Below, piece by piece: positions 24,821 to 32,187 of a stretch of DNA of 64,000 nucleotides. The notes under the pieces were generated by a model, which saw only the letters and a program-made list of their open reading frames with translations, was not told the DNA's origin and did no database searches. The translations under genes were made by a program, and so were the position numbers. Position 1 is the first letter of the stretch, and each line of letters starts with the position of its first letter. Origin of the DNA: Loktanella gaetbuli (GTDB lineage: Bacteria > Pseudomonadota > Alphaproteobacteria > Rhodobacterales > Rhodobacteraceae); the NCBI RefSeq assembly GCF_020531945.1, contig NZ_JAJATZ010000001.1:661451-725450 (forward strand), read 5' to 3'.

Positions 24821-25822
24821 ATGACCATCACGCTGGGGATCAATGGCTTTGGCCGCATCGGGCGCTGCACGCTGGGCCATATCGCAGAGAGCCTGCGCGA
24901 CGATGTGCGCGTGACGCGGATCAATGCAACGGGCCCGATTGAAACAACCGCCCACCTGATGAAATACGACAGTGTGCATGGCCGGTTTGCCCGCCCCGTG
25001 ACCGTTGATGGGCAAACGCTGGACGTGGGCACGGGCCCGATCCAGATCATGTCCACCTATGATCCCGCCGCACTGGACTGGTCAGGCGTGGACGTCGTTC
25101 TGGAATGCACCGGAAAATTCAACGATGGCCACAAGGCGTCGGTGCACCTGACCCAAGGCGCGAAAAAGGTCCTGATTTCCGCACCTGCCAAAAACGTCGA
25201 CCGTACGGTGGTTTACGGCGTGAACCACCGTGACCTGTCAGGTGGTGAACGGATGATTTCCAACGGGTCCTGCACGACAAATTGCCTGGCCCCGCTGGTC
25301 AAGACGCTGAACGACACCATCGGGATTGACCGTGGCATCATGACGACGATCCACAGCTACACCGGTGACCAGCCCACGCTGGACCGCCGCCACGACGACC
25401 TGTACCGCGCGCGCGCCGCAGCCCTTGCGATGATCCCGACCTCGACCGGTGCGGCCAAGGCGCTGGGCGAGGTGCTGCCGGAAATGGCCGGCAAACTGGA
25501 CGGCACAGCGATCCGCGTGCCCACACCCAATGTGTCCGCCGTTGACCTGACATTCGAGGCAGGCCGGTCCACATCAGTGGCCGAGGTCAACATGATCCTG
25601 GCCGAGGCCGCACAGGGCGCGCTGCTGGGCGTCATGGCCTATGACGCCGAGGCCAAGGTCAGCATCGATTTCAACCATACCACGGAAAGCTGCACCGTAG
25701 CCCCCGACCAGACCAAGGTCGTCGGCGGCCGCACCGTCCGCGTGCTGGCATGGTATGACAACGAATGGGGATTTTCCGCACGTATGGCAGACGTGGCCGC
25801 AACCATGGGTCGCCTGAACTAA
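24821..25822 (+). CDS. gap: glyceraldehyde-3-phosphate dehydrogenase, GapB-like paralogue
   Basis: A 333-residue GAPDH: INGFGRIGR at the N-terminus, catalytic Cys151 in SNGSCTTNCLAP, conserved HSYTGDQPTLD and NEWGFSARM. At the cofactor site the usual Asn-Asp is Asn35-Ala36 (RINATGPIE), as in NADP-preferring GapB and photosynthetic enzymes. The LDRRHDDL segment has two arginines in the region of residues 187/188 of the Bacillus enzyme. This suggests an NADP(H)-linked, anabolic direction, by comparison only. It is the first gene of a gap-peptide-gap2 cluster and has two LacI-type sites upstream. Confidence 0.95.
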   Translation: MTITLGINGFGRIGRCTLGHIAESLRDDVRVTRINATGPIETTAHLMKYDSVHGRFARPVTVDGQTLDVGTGPIQIMSTYDPAALDWSGVDVVLECTGKFNDGHKASVHLTQGAKKVLISAPAKNVDRTVVYGVNHRDLSGGERMISNGSCTTNCLAPLVKTLNDTIGIDRGIMTTIHSYTGDQPTLDRRHDDLYRARAAALAMIPTSTGAAKALGEVLPEMAGKLDGTAIRVPTPNVSAVDLTFEAGRSTSVAEVNMILAEAAQGALLGVMAYDAEAKVSIDFNHTTESCTVAPDQTKVVGGRTVRVLAWYDNEWGFSARMADVAATMGRLN

Positions 25823-25863
25823 GCGCGCTTTACCTGCATCCCGTCGGACGCTACGACATCCGC

Positions 25864-26007
25864 ATGACCAATGCCGTCGCCATCGGAATCCTGATTGCCA
25901 TCGCCGCATTCTTTGCGTTGGACCACTATGTCCTGCATTGGGAAGCCCCGCTGTTTCTGGCACGCAAGTTCGTGGAATTGCTGCAATGGCTGGCATTCTG
26001 GCGCTGA
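25864..26007 (+). CDS. small membrane protein between the GAPDH genes
   Basis: A 47-residue peptide: MTNAVAIGILIAIAAFFALD forms one membrane helix, followed by an amphipathic tail ending in EAPLFLARKFVELLQWLAFWR (shortened here as LARKFVELLQWLAFWR). It is 41 bases after gap1. Similar small proteins sit next to gap genes in related bacteria and are sometimes mislabelled as GAPDH. No known domain. The two-part structure suggests a real membrane peptide rather than chance. Confidence 0.7.
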   Translation: MTNAVAIGILIAIAAFFALDHYVLHWEAPLFLARKFVELLQWLAFWR

Positions 26008-26059
26008 TTACCGCCTGATTCCGCCCACTTGCGCTTGACCTTTCGCTCAAAAAGACAAT

Positions 26060-26071
26060 GTTTGCGCTAAC
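26060..26071. promoter_or_regulatory. CG-centred LacI-type palindrome upstream of gap2
   Basis: GTTTGCGCTAAC differs from GTTANCGNTAAC at one position and lies 42 bases before the gap2 ATG. It is the same motif as the pair in front of gap1. Confidence 0.45.
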
Positions 26072-26113
26072 TGCGCACCCCCCTGGTGCGCTCTTACGCA
26101 AATGGAGACTCTC

Positions 26114-27115
26114 ATGGCCGTCAAAGTCGCAATCAACGGGTTCGGACGTATCGGGCGCAACGTGCTGCGCGCCATCGTCGAATCCGGTCGCACGGATATC
26201 GAGGTCATCGCGATCAACGATCTGGGCCCGGTGGAAACAAACGCGCATCTGCTCCGCTTTGACAGCGTGCACGGCAAATTCCCCGCAACCGTGACGACGA
26301 CCGAGGATTCGATCGACGTGGGCCGTGGTCCGATCCGCGTCACCGCGATCCGCAATCCTGCCGACCTGCCCTGGTCCGACGTGGATATCGTCATGGAATG
26401 CACCGGTATCTTCACCTCCAAGGAAAAATGCCAGGCGCATCTGGACAACGGGTCCAAGCGTGTGCTGATTTCCGCCCCCGGTTCGGACGCTGACAAAACC
26501 ATCGTATATGGTGTAAACCACGACACGCTGACCGCCGACGACATCATCGTCAGCAACGCGTCCTGCACCACCAACTGCCTGTCACCGGTGGCCAAGGTGC
26601 TGAACGACGCTGTCGGCATCACCAAGGGTTTCATGACGACGATCCACAGCTACACCGGCGACCAGCCGACGCTGGATACCATGCACAAGGATCTGTACCG
26701 CGCCCGCGCGGCGGCCCTGTCGATGATCCCAACGTCCACCGGTGCGGCCAAGGCCGTGGGTCTGGTCCTGCCGGAACTGAACGGCAAACTGGACGGCGTC
26801 GCGATCCGCGTCCCAACCCCCAACGTGTCGGTCGTCGATCTGACGTTCGAGGCCAGCCGCGACACCACCGTGCAGGAAATCAATGACGCGATCCGCGCTG
26901 CAGCAGACGGCCCGATGAAGGGTATTCTGGCCTATACCGACCTGCCGATGGTCAGCATCGATTTCAACCATGACCCGGCATCCAGCACGTTCCACATGGA
27001 CCAGACCAAGGTTCTGGACGGCAACATGGTGCGCATTCTGACCTGGTACGACAACGAATGGGGCTTTTCCAACCGGATGAGCGATACCGCCGTCGCCATG
27101 GGCAAGTTCCTTTAA
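26114..27115 (+). CDS. gap: type I glyceraldehyde-3-phosphate dehydrogenase, NAD-type
   Basis: A 333-residue GAPDH with catalytic Cys151 (SNASCTTNC) and the NAD-selecting Asn35-Asp36 (INDLGPVE). The ATG at 26102 lies inside the Shine-Dalgarno (GGAGA 26104-26108), so ATG 26114 (MAVKVAINGFGRIGRN) is the start. It is a close paralogue of the gene 0.3 kb upstream. The Asp36 suggests it is the glycolytic, NAD-dependent member of the pair. A strong terminator follows. Confidence 0.96.
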   Translation: MAVKVAINGFGRIGRNVLRAIVESGRTDIEVIAINDLGPVETNAHLLRFDSVHGKFPATVTTTEDSIDVGRGPIRVTAIRNPADLPWSDVDIVMECTGIFTSKEKCQAHLDNGSKRVLISAPGSDADKTIVYGVNHDTLTADDIIVSNASCTTNCLSPVAKVLNDAVGITKGFMTTIHSYTGDQPTLDTMHKDLYRARAAALSMIPTSTGAAKAVGLVLPELNGKLDGVAIRVPTPNVSVVDLTFEASRDTTVQEINDAIRAAADGPMKGILAYTDLPMVSIDFNHDPASSTFHMDQTKVLDGNMVRILTWYDNEWGFSNRMSDTAVAMGKFL

Positions 27116-27138
27116 CACCCGCACGACCACGCACATCA

Positions 27139-27168
27139 GGCCGCCCCCACACCGGGGCGGCCTTTTTT
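27139..27168 (+). terminator. intrinsic terminator of gap2
   Basis: GGCCGCCCC (27139-27147), 6-base loop, GGGGCGGCC (27154-27162), TTTTTT. Confidence 0.92.
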
Positions 27169-27525
27169 ATGGCGGAACCAAAATTGCTGCACCTGCGTAA
27201 GACAATGCCCCGCCAATGTAGGCACAAATGAATTTCGTGCATGGCCCTTCCGCAGCTTTGACCATTTAACTAGAAATACAGGCGTTTCAAGCAGGACTTG
27301 TTGTGTTTTGTGGGCTTGCAGGCCTCATCTGACAGCGCTTTTGACCGTCCTCTGCACCGCCGACAGGTCGCCCGAAAACCAATCATAACGCCCCAAAAAT
27401 TAGCGAAACGCACCATGCAGCCCTGCATTTTATGCAAGGCGGTTATCACGCTATGGCAGTTGCGCTGCAGCGCAGCATCCCTATCTTTGGATCATCGAAA
27501 CAAATTAGCCCGAAAGGAGCCTACC
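27169..27525 (+). other. regulatory intergenic region before DUF1127
   Basis: No credible coding frame is seen in this stretch of about 360 bases between the gap2 terminator and the DUF1127 gene. It is locally AT-richer than its neighbours and its downstream half carries two TGC...GCA inverted repeats (annotated separately). A promoter could not be placed with confidence. Confidence 0.5.
27423..27474. promoter_or_regulatory. paired TGC...GCA palindromes upstream of DUF1127
   Basis: TGCATTTTATGCA (27424-27436) and the perfect 14-base palindrome TGCGCTGCAGCGCA (27461-27474) share TGC/GCA half-sites and lie 51-103 bases before the ATG. PhaR, the polyhydroxyalkanoate regulator of Rhodobacter and Paracoccus, recognises TGC-rich palindromes of this kind; assignment here is inference. 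Confidence 0.45.
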
Positions 27526-27684
27526 ATGACCCTCGTCGAGACCATCCGGACCACGCTCCAAAAGCGCGCTGTCTATGAGAAAACCCGCAAGGAACTGCGT
27601 CGTCTGCCGCTGGATGTGGCGCTTGATCTGGATATCGATCGCGCCGATGCGGACAAGATCGCATACAACGCCGTCTATCGCTGA
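27526..27684 (+). CDS. DUF1127 domain small protein
   Basis: A 52-residue basic protein. After MTLVETIRTTLQKRAVYEKT comes the DUF1127-like arginine-rich core (RKELRRLPLD) and an acidic end (DIDRADADKIAYNAVYR). AAAGGAG at 27513-27519 is six bases before the ATG. In Rhodobacter, small DUF1127 proteins are stress-induced and influence RNA or phosphate/carbon metabolism, sometimes with co-transcribed CCUCCUCCC small RNAs. Here the gene is followed at once by a terminator, leaving no room for such RNAs. Confidence 0.8.
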   Translation: MTLVETIRTTLQKRAVYEKTRKELRRLPLDVALDLDIDRADADKIAYNAVYR

Positions 27685-27706
27685 ATGCGGCACATCGTGA
27701 CCCAAA

Positions 27707-27740
27707 GCGGCCCCCGGGATGACCCGGGTGGCCGCCTTTT
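27707..27740 (+). terminator. terminator of the DUF1127 gene
   Basis: GCGGCC-CCCGGG (27707-27718), loop ATGA, CCCGGG-T-GGCCGC (27723-27735), then CTTTTC. A 12-bp stem with one bulged T. It sits between convergent genes. Confidence 0.88.
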
Positions 27741-27744
27741 CGTT

Positions 27745-28245
27745 TCAGCGGCCTGGCTTCAGCTTGTCATGCAGGGCGTCCACCACAGCCGGGGTCACGA
27801 ACTTTGAGACGTCGCCATCCAGACGGGCGATTTCCTTGACCAGCTTGCTGGCGATCGCCTGATTTTTCGCATCCGCCATCAGGAACACGGTTTCGATGCT
27901 GTTATCCAGACTGCGGTTCATGCCGACCATCTGAAATTCATATTCAAAATCGGCGACCGCGCGCAGACCGCGGATGATGACCCCGGCACCCACGTCGCGG
28001 GCGCAGTGGATCAGCAGATTTTCAAACGGATGCACCACAATTTCGGTGCCCAGCGGTTTGCCCAGTGGCACGACCTCTGACCGGATCATCTCGACCCGCT
28101 CGTGCAGATCGAAAAGCGGCCCCTTGTCCCGGTTGATGGCGACACCGATTACCAGCCTGTCGACCAGCGAACAGGCACGGCGCACGATATCAATATGACC
28201 ATGGGTCACCGGATCAAAGGTGCCGGGGTATAATCCTGTGCGCAT
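27745..28245 (-). CDS. coaD: phosphopantetheine adenylyltransferase
   Basis: Penultimate step of coenzyme A synthesis, transferring AMP to 4'-phosphopantetheine. The nucleotidyltransferase signature PGTFDPVTHGH is at the N-terminus, followed by VGAGVIIRGLRAVADFEYE. ATG 28245 (166 residues) has GAGG five to six bases upstream; a GTG at 28251 would add two residues. CoaD usually has 160-170 residues. It is convergent with DUF1127 and downstream of the CBS gene on the same strand. Confidence 0.95.
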   Translation of the reverse strand: MRTGLYPGTFDPVTHGHIDIVRRACSLVDRLVIGVAINRDKGPLFDLHERVEMIRSEVVPLGKPLGTEIVVHPFENLLIHCARDVGAGVIIRGLRAVADFEYEFQMVGMNRSLDNSIETVFLMADAKNQAIASKLVKEIARLDGDVSKFVTPAVVDALHDKLKPGR

Positions 28246-28271
28246 CGGCACCTCGCAATTCGGTCGGGCGA

Positions 28272-28706
28272 TCAGTAGCCCTTTATCATGCCTTCAAGCG
28301 CGTCTTTTTCCATCGACAGCTCTGACAGCCGAGCTTTGACAACGTCACCGATGGAAATCAACCCGATCATCGCGTCACCGTCCATGACCGGCAAGTGGCG
28401 GAACCGTCCTTCGGTCATCATCGACAGCACGCTGTCGGCATTGTCGCGGGTAGTGCAGGTGGTGATTTTCGATGTCATCATCGTCTCGACGGTATCGGAT
28501 AGACACTCCGGGCCGCGCTTGCCGATTTCACGGACGATATCGCGTTCGGACAGGATGCCCGTCAGTGCCGCACCATCGCTGGACACCACCACCGTACCGA
28601 TCCGGTTGTCAGACATCACTTTGGCTGCGTCAGCGACGCTGCTGCTGGGTTTGACCCAGAACATCTCTTGCGAGGTTTTCGACCCAAGTATTTGTTGCAC
28701 AAGCAT
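28272..28706 (-). CDS. CBS-domain pair protein
   Basis: A 144-residue protein composed of two CBS motifs: about residues 14-66 (VADAAKVMSDNRIGTVVV, GILSERDIVREIG) and 78-130 (ADSVLSMMTEGRFRHLPV, GLISIGDVVKARL). Stand-alone CBS pairs bind adenine nucleotides and act as sensors; the partner is unknown. ATG 28706 has GGGAGG upstream. It may be co-transcribed with coaD (26-base gap). Confidence 0.9.
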   Translation of the reverse strand: MLVQQILGSKTSQEMFWVKPSSSVADAAKVMSDNRIGTVVVSSDGAALTGILSERDIVREIGKRGPECLSDTVETMMTSKITTCTTRDNADSVLSMMTEGRFRHLPVMDGDAMIGLISIGDVVKARLSELSMEKDALEGMIKGY

Positions 28707-28823
28707 GATGACCCTCCCGTCTGCCTGAACCAAAGGTTCCAGACACGCTGCCACAGGTCAAGGATCATTGCCGTCCCGAAGGCCGCAACCTAAATTTTCC
28801 GTCGGGAATCACAGGGGGGTCCG

Positions 28824-29129
28824 ATGTCACCGGAACTGACGATTTTAGTTATCAACGCGGTCTTTGTGGGGTTTGCCTACGGGTTCGCCTACCCCATGCT
28901 GCGGGTGCGGACGATGAACAGGCTCGCGCTGTTCGACCTGATCATCGGCAGTGCCGCACTGATCCTGGCGGGATTGCTGTATTACGGATCAGGGATCCGG
29001 TTTTCGATGATCCTGTTTGACACGAACTGGTTGTTCTTTTCCCTTGTGACGATGGCGCTGATCGAGATCATTCCCGCAACACTCTACATGCGGCGTCACG
29101 GCATCAGCATGATGGACGATCCGGAATAG
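28824..29129 (+). CDS. small integral membrane protein of unknown function
   Basis: A 101-residue protein with three hydrophobic helices (about 6-23, 37-55, 70-88) and a short charged tail RRHGISMMDDPE. Not recognised. A GGGGGG run lies six bases before the ATG. Its 3' end overlaps the end of the convergent LysR gene by 26 bases. Confidence 0.8.
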   Translation: MSPELTILVINAVFVGFAYGFAYPMLRVRTMNRLALFDLIIGSAALILAGLLYYGSGIRFSMILFDTNWLFFSLVTMALIEIIPATLYMRRHGISMMDDPE

Positions 29130-29997
29130 CCTCCAGTCGCGCGACCTCGGTCTTGATCCCGGCCAGCAACAGATCCGCAAACCGGGTCAGACGTTCTGAC
29201 CTGCGGTCCGCGTCGTGGCGCACCAGATAGAACGACCGCGTCAATGACACCTGATCCATCAGAACCCGGTGCAGGTCAGGTGCCGACGGCAGCGCGAAAT
29301 CATGCACGATGCCGATGCCCGCACCCGCGCGCAGCATCTGCAACTGCACGGACACGGAATTGCTGGCCAACTGCACCCCGGCACGCGCAAGCGGACCCAG
29401 ATAATCCAACGCCGCGTCAAAGATCATGTCGGGGATATACCCCACCAGCGCCCTGCCCTGTAGCGCCTCCAGCGTTTGCGGCACCGCCAGCCTGCGGTTC
29501 TGCGCCAGATGCAGGCGGTAGTCGGTGATTTTCTGCACGGTCAGCCGCCCGGCCTGCGGCGGACTGACGGTGATCGCCATATCCGCCTCGCGCCGCGACA
29601 GGTTCACCACACGCGGCAGCGACAGGATCTGGACCTCAAGCTCTGGATTGTCGGCCTGTATCGCGGCACAGACCTGCGGCAGCAGGTAATTTGCACAGCC
29701 GTCCGGTGCGCCGATGCGGATCTGCCCCGACAACCCTGCGCTGGGCGTCTGGCCGATATCCCAGGCCCGGCTCAGCGCGACCTCGGCCTGCTCGGCGGCC
29801 TCTTGCATCCGCGCACCCAAATCCGTGACGGCATAGCCTTGGGGTGATTTCACGAACAGCGCCGCACCCATGGTCTGTTCCAGCCGGTTGATCCGTCGCC
29901 CCAGCGTGGCAGGGTCCATCCGCAATCCCGGTGCCGCCGCAGACAAGCTCTCGGCGCGGGCGACCGCGAGGAACACGCGCATATCATCCCAATTCAT
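29104..29997 (-). CDS. LysR-family transcriptional regulator
   Basis: A 297-residue LysR regulator. The N-terminal helix-turn-helix is MNWDDMRVFLAVARAESLSAA with RMDPATLGRRINRLEQTMG; the effector domain begins near residue 87. An apparent ORF continues to 31242 but only reads antisense to mmsA; ATG 29997 is the family start. It is divergent from mmsA, which it probably controls. Confidence 0.93.
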   Translation of the reverse strand: MNWDDMRVFLAVARAESLSAAAPGLRMDPATLGRRINRLEQTMGAALFVKSPQGYAVTDLGARMQEAAEQAEVALSRAWDIGQTPSAGLSGQIRIGAPDGCANYLLPQVCAAIQADNPELEVQILSLPRVVNLSRREADMAITVSPPQAGRLTVQKITDYRLHLAQNRRLAVPQTLEALQGRALVGYIPDMIFDAALDYLGPLARAGVQLASNSVSVQLQMLRAGAGIGIVHDFALPSAPDLHRVLMDQVSLTRSFYLVRHDADRRSERLTRFADLLLAGIKTEVARLEAIPDRPSC

Positions 29998-30006
29998 CGC
30001 ATACCC

Positions 30007-30016
30007 GCAAATTTGC
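30007..30016. promoter_or_regulatory. GCAAATTTGC palindrome in the LysR/mmsA gap
   Basis: A perfect 10-base palindrome followed by the near-palindrome GTCAAATTGAC (30028-30038), both in the 96-base divergent promoter. Candidate LysR operator. Confidence 0.4.
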
Positions 30017-30093
30017 AAAACCGATTTGTCAAATTGACGCTTTCGCACCCAAAAACGCAAGACTAAGGTCCTGCCAAACCAGAGGAGGCTATG

Positions 30094-31593
30094 ATGCAAG
30101 AACTGACCCATTACATCGACGGCGCACATGTCAAAGGCACGTCCGGCCGTTTCGCGGACGTTTTCAATCCTGCCACGGGCGAGGTGCAGGCCAAGGTGCC
30201 ACTGGCGAATGCCGAAGAAATGGACCGCGCCGTCCAGATCGCGCTCAGGGCACAGCCGGCATGGGCCGCGACCAACCCGCAGCGCCGCGCGCGCGTGATG
30301 ATGAAATTCGTCGATCTGCTGCACCGCGACATGGACAAACTGGCCGAAGCGCTGAGCCGTGAACACGGCAAGACGCTGCCCGACGCCGCAGGCGACGTGC
30401 AGCGCGGGCTCGAGGTGGTCGAATACTGCATCGGCGCACCGCAACTGCTGAAGGGTGAATTCACCGATGGTGCAGGCCCGGGCATCGACATGTATTCCAT
30501 GCGCCAGCCGCTGGGTGTGTCCGCAGGTATCACGCCGTTCAACTTTCCCGCCATGATCCCGATGTGGATGTTCGCCCCTGCCATCGTCTGCGGCAACGCA
30601 TTCATCCTGAAGCCGTCGGAACGTGATCCATCCGTCCCGCTGATGCTGGCCGAACTGATCGAGGAAGCGGGCCTGCCCAAGGGCATCCTGCAGGTGGTCA
30701 ACGGCGACAAGGAAGCGGTCGACGCGATCCTCGATCACGACGTGATCCAGTCCGTCGGTTTCGTCGGATCGACCCCGATTGCGGAATACATCTATGGTCG
30801 CGGCTGTTCCAACGGCAAGCGCGTCCAGTGCTTTGGCGGCGCGAAAAACCACATGATCATCATGCCCGACGCCGACATGGATCAGGCCGCTGACGCACTG
30901 ATCGGCGCAGGCTATGGCGCTGCCGGCGAACGCTGCATGGCAATTTCCGTCGCGGTTCCCGTCGGGGAAAAAACCGCCGATGCGCTGATCGAAAAGCTGA
31001 TCCCGCGCATCGACGCGCTCAAGGTTGGCCCCTACACGGGTGGCAAGGACGTGGACTACGGCCCCGTCGTGACCGCAGCGGCCAAGGCGAACATCCTGCG
31101 GCTGGTCGAAACGGGTGTGGAACAAGGTGCCGAGCTGGTCGTCGACGGTCGCGATTTCAGCCTGCAAGGCTACGAAGACGGCTTTTTCGTCGGCCCGCAT
31201 CTGTTCGACCGCGTGACCAAGGATATGGACATCTACAAGCACGAAATCTTTGGCCCAGTGCTGTCAGTCGTCCGCGCAAACGACTACGAAGAGGCACTTG
31301 GCCTCGCAATGGATCACGAGATGGGCAATGGCACTGCGATCTTTACCCGTGACGGCGACGCGGCACGTGACTTTGCCAACCGTGTCAACGTCGGCATGAT
31401 CGGCGTCAACGTCCCGATCCCGGTGCCGCTGGCCTATCACACCTTTGGCGGCTGGAAAAAATCCGTCTTTGGCGACCTGAACCAGCACGGCCCGGATGCG
31501 TTCAAATTCTACACCCGGACCAAAACCGTGACCGCGCGCTGGCCGTCGGGCATCAAGCAGGGTGGTGAATTCAACTTCAAACCGATGGACTGA
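30094..31593 (+). CDS. mmsA: CoA-acylating methylmalonate-semialdehyde dehydrogenase
   Basis: Aldehyde dehydrogenase superfamily, about 499 residues, oxidising (methyl)malonate semialdehyde to propionyl- or acetyl-CoA in valine, inositol or beta-alanine breakdown. The catalytic Cys281 lies in GAAGERCMA, the form typical of MmsA. FNFPAMIPMWMF is the NAD-binding stretch. AGGAGG at 30083-30088 favours ATG 30094 (five-base spacing) over ATG 30091. Divergent from a LysR gene; other valine genes are not in the window. Confidence 0.95.
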   Translation: MQELTHYIDGAHVKGTSGRFADVFNPATGEVQAKVPLANAEEMDRAVQIALRAQPAWAATNPQRRARVMMKFVDLLHRDMDKLAEALSREHGKTLPDAAGDVQRGLEVVEYCIGAPQLLKGEFTDGAGPGIDMYSMRQPLGVSAGITPFNFPAMIPMWMFAPAIVCGNAFILKPSERDPSVPLMLAELIEEAGLPKGILQVVNGDKEAVDAILDHDVIQSVGFVGSTPIAEYIYGRGCSNGKRVQCFGGAKNHMIIMPDADMDQAADALIGAGYGAAGERCMAISVAVPVGEKTADALIEKLIPRIDALKVGPYTGGKDVDYGPVVTAAAKANILRLVETGVEQGAELVVDGRDFSLQGYEDGFFVGPHLFDRVTKDMDIYKHEIFGPVLSVVRANDYEEALGLAMDHEMGNGTAIFTRDGDAARDFANRVNVGMIGVNVPIPVPLAYHTFGGWKKSVFGDLNQHGPDAFKFYTRTKTVTARWPSGIKQGGEFNFKPMD

Positions 31594-31617
31594 TCACGCA
31601 TCAGATCATCATGCACA

Positions 31618-31653
31618 GGGTGGCGCGCAGCAATGCGCGTCACCCTTTTTTTT
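31618..31653 (+). terminator. intrinsic terminator of mmsA
   Basis: GGGTGGCGCGC (31618-31628), loop AGCAAT, GCGCGTCACCC (31635-31645; one G-T pair), then eight T. Confidence 0.93.
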
Positions 31654-31770
31654 GCCTCGGCGGCACAAACAGCCGGCAAAAAAAGCAAAAGCACGCGCAA
31701 AAACTTTTCACTGACTGAAACCATTTCCCCGCAACCATCGTGGTTCAAATCATTGAGGAGGAAATATCAC

Positions 31771-32124
31771 ATGTCCAATACGATGACCCGCCGCCGCGCC
31801 CTGCGCATCATGGCATCATCTGCCGCCGTTCCACTGATGGTGACGACCGCCTATGCCGCGGCCCATGCGCAGCCGACGACCCATACCGTGACAATCCAGA
31901 ACATGGCATTCAATCCGGCGAACCTCACCATCAAGGCCGGCGACACCGTGATTTTCAGAAACGAAGACCGCGCGCCTCATGACGCAACGGCCAACAACGG
32001 TGCGTTCAAGACGCCGCGCCTGAACGCAGGCCAATCGGCGCAGCTGACGTTTCCGGGTGCCGCAACCTATTCATATATCTGCTCGGTACATCCGCGCATG
32101 ACCGGTTCGATCACGGTCACCTGA
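31771..32124 (+). CDS. periplasmic cupredoxin (amicyanin/pseudoazurin-like)
   Basis: A 117-residue type 1 copper protein. A twin-arginine-like signal (TRRRALRIMASSAAVP) is followed by the cupredoxin fold; copper ligands are His70 (APHDA), Cys104, His107 and Met110 (ICSVHPRM). GAGGAGGAA at 31754-31762 precedes the ATG. The loop between Cys and Met is short, as in amicyanin. Role: small periplasmic electron carrier; its partner is not apparent from the neighbours. Confidence 0.9.
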   Translation: MSNTMTRRRALRIMASSAAVPLMVTTAYAAAHAQPTTHTVTIQNMAFNPANLTIKAGDTVIFRNEDRAPHDATANNGAFKTPRLNAGQSAQLTFPGAATYSYICSVHPRMTGSITVT

Positions 32125-32152
32125 GCCCCAAAGCAGGTGATCTGATCGTCAG

Positions 32153-32184
32153 GGTCCGCATTCCGGAGGCTCGGAATGCGGACC
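32153..32184 (+). terminator. 12-bp hairpin after the cupredoxin gene
   Basis: GGTCCGCATTCC (32153-32164), 8-base loop, GGAATGCGGACC (32173-32184), a perfect stem followed by the T-rich TACTTATTCT. It lies between convergent genes. Confidence 0.65.
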
Positions 32185-32187
32185 TAC

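Noticed and set aside
27685..27745. CCUCCUCCC-type small RNAs after DUF1127
   Set aside because: Only a terminator fits in this gap before the convergent coaD gene.
29998..31242. N-terminal extension of the LysR gene to 712 codons
   Set aside because: The extra part lies antisense to mmsA; the LysR family starts at MNWDDMRVF (29997).
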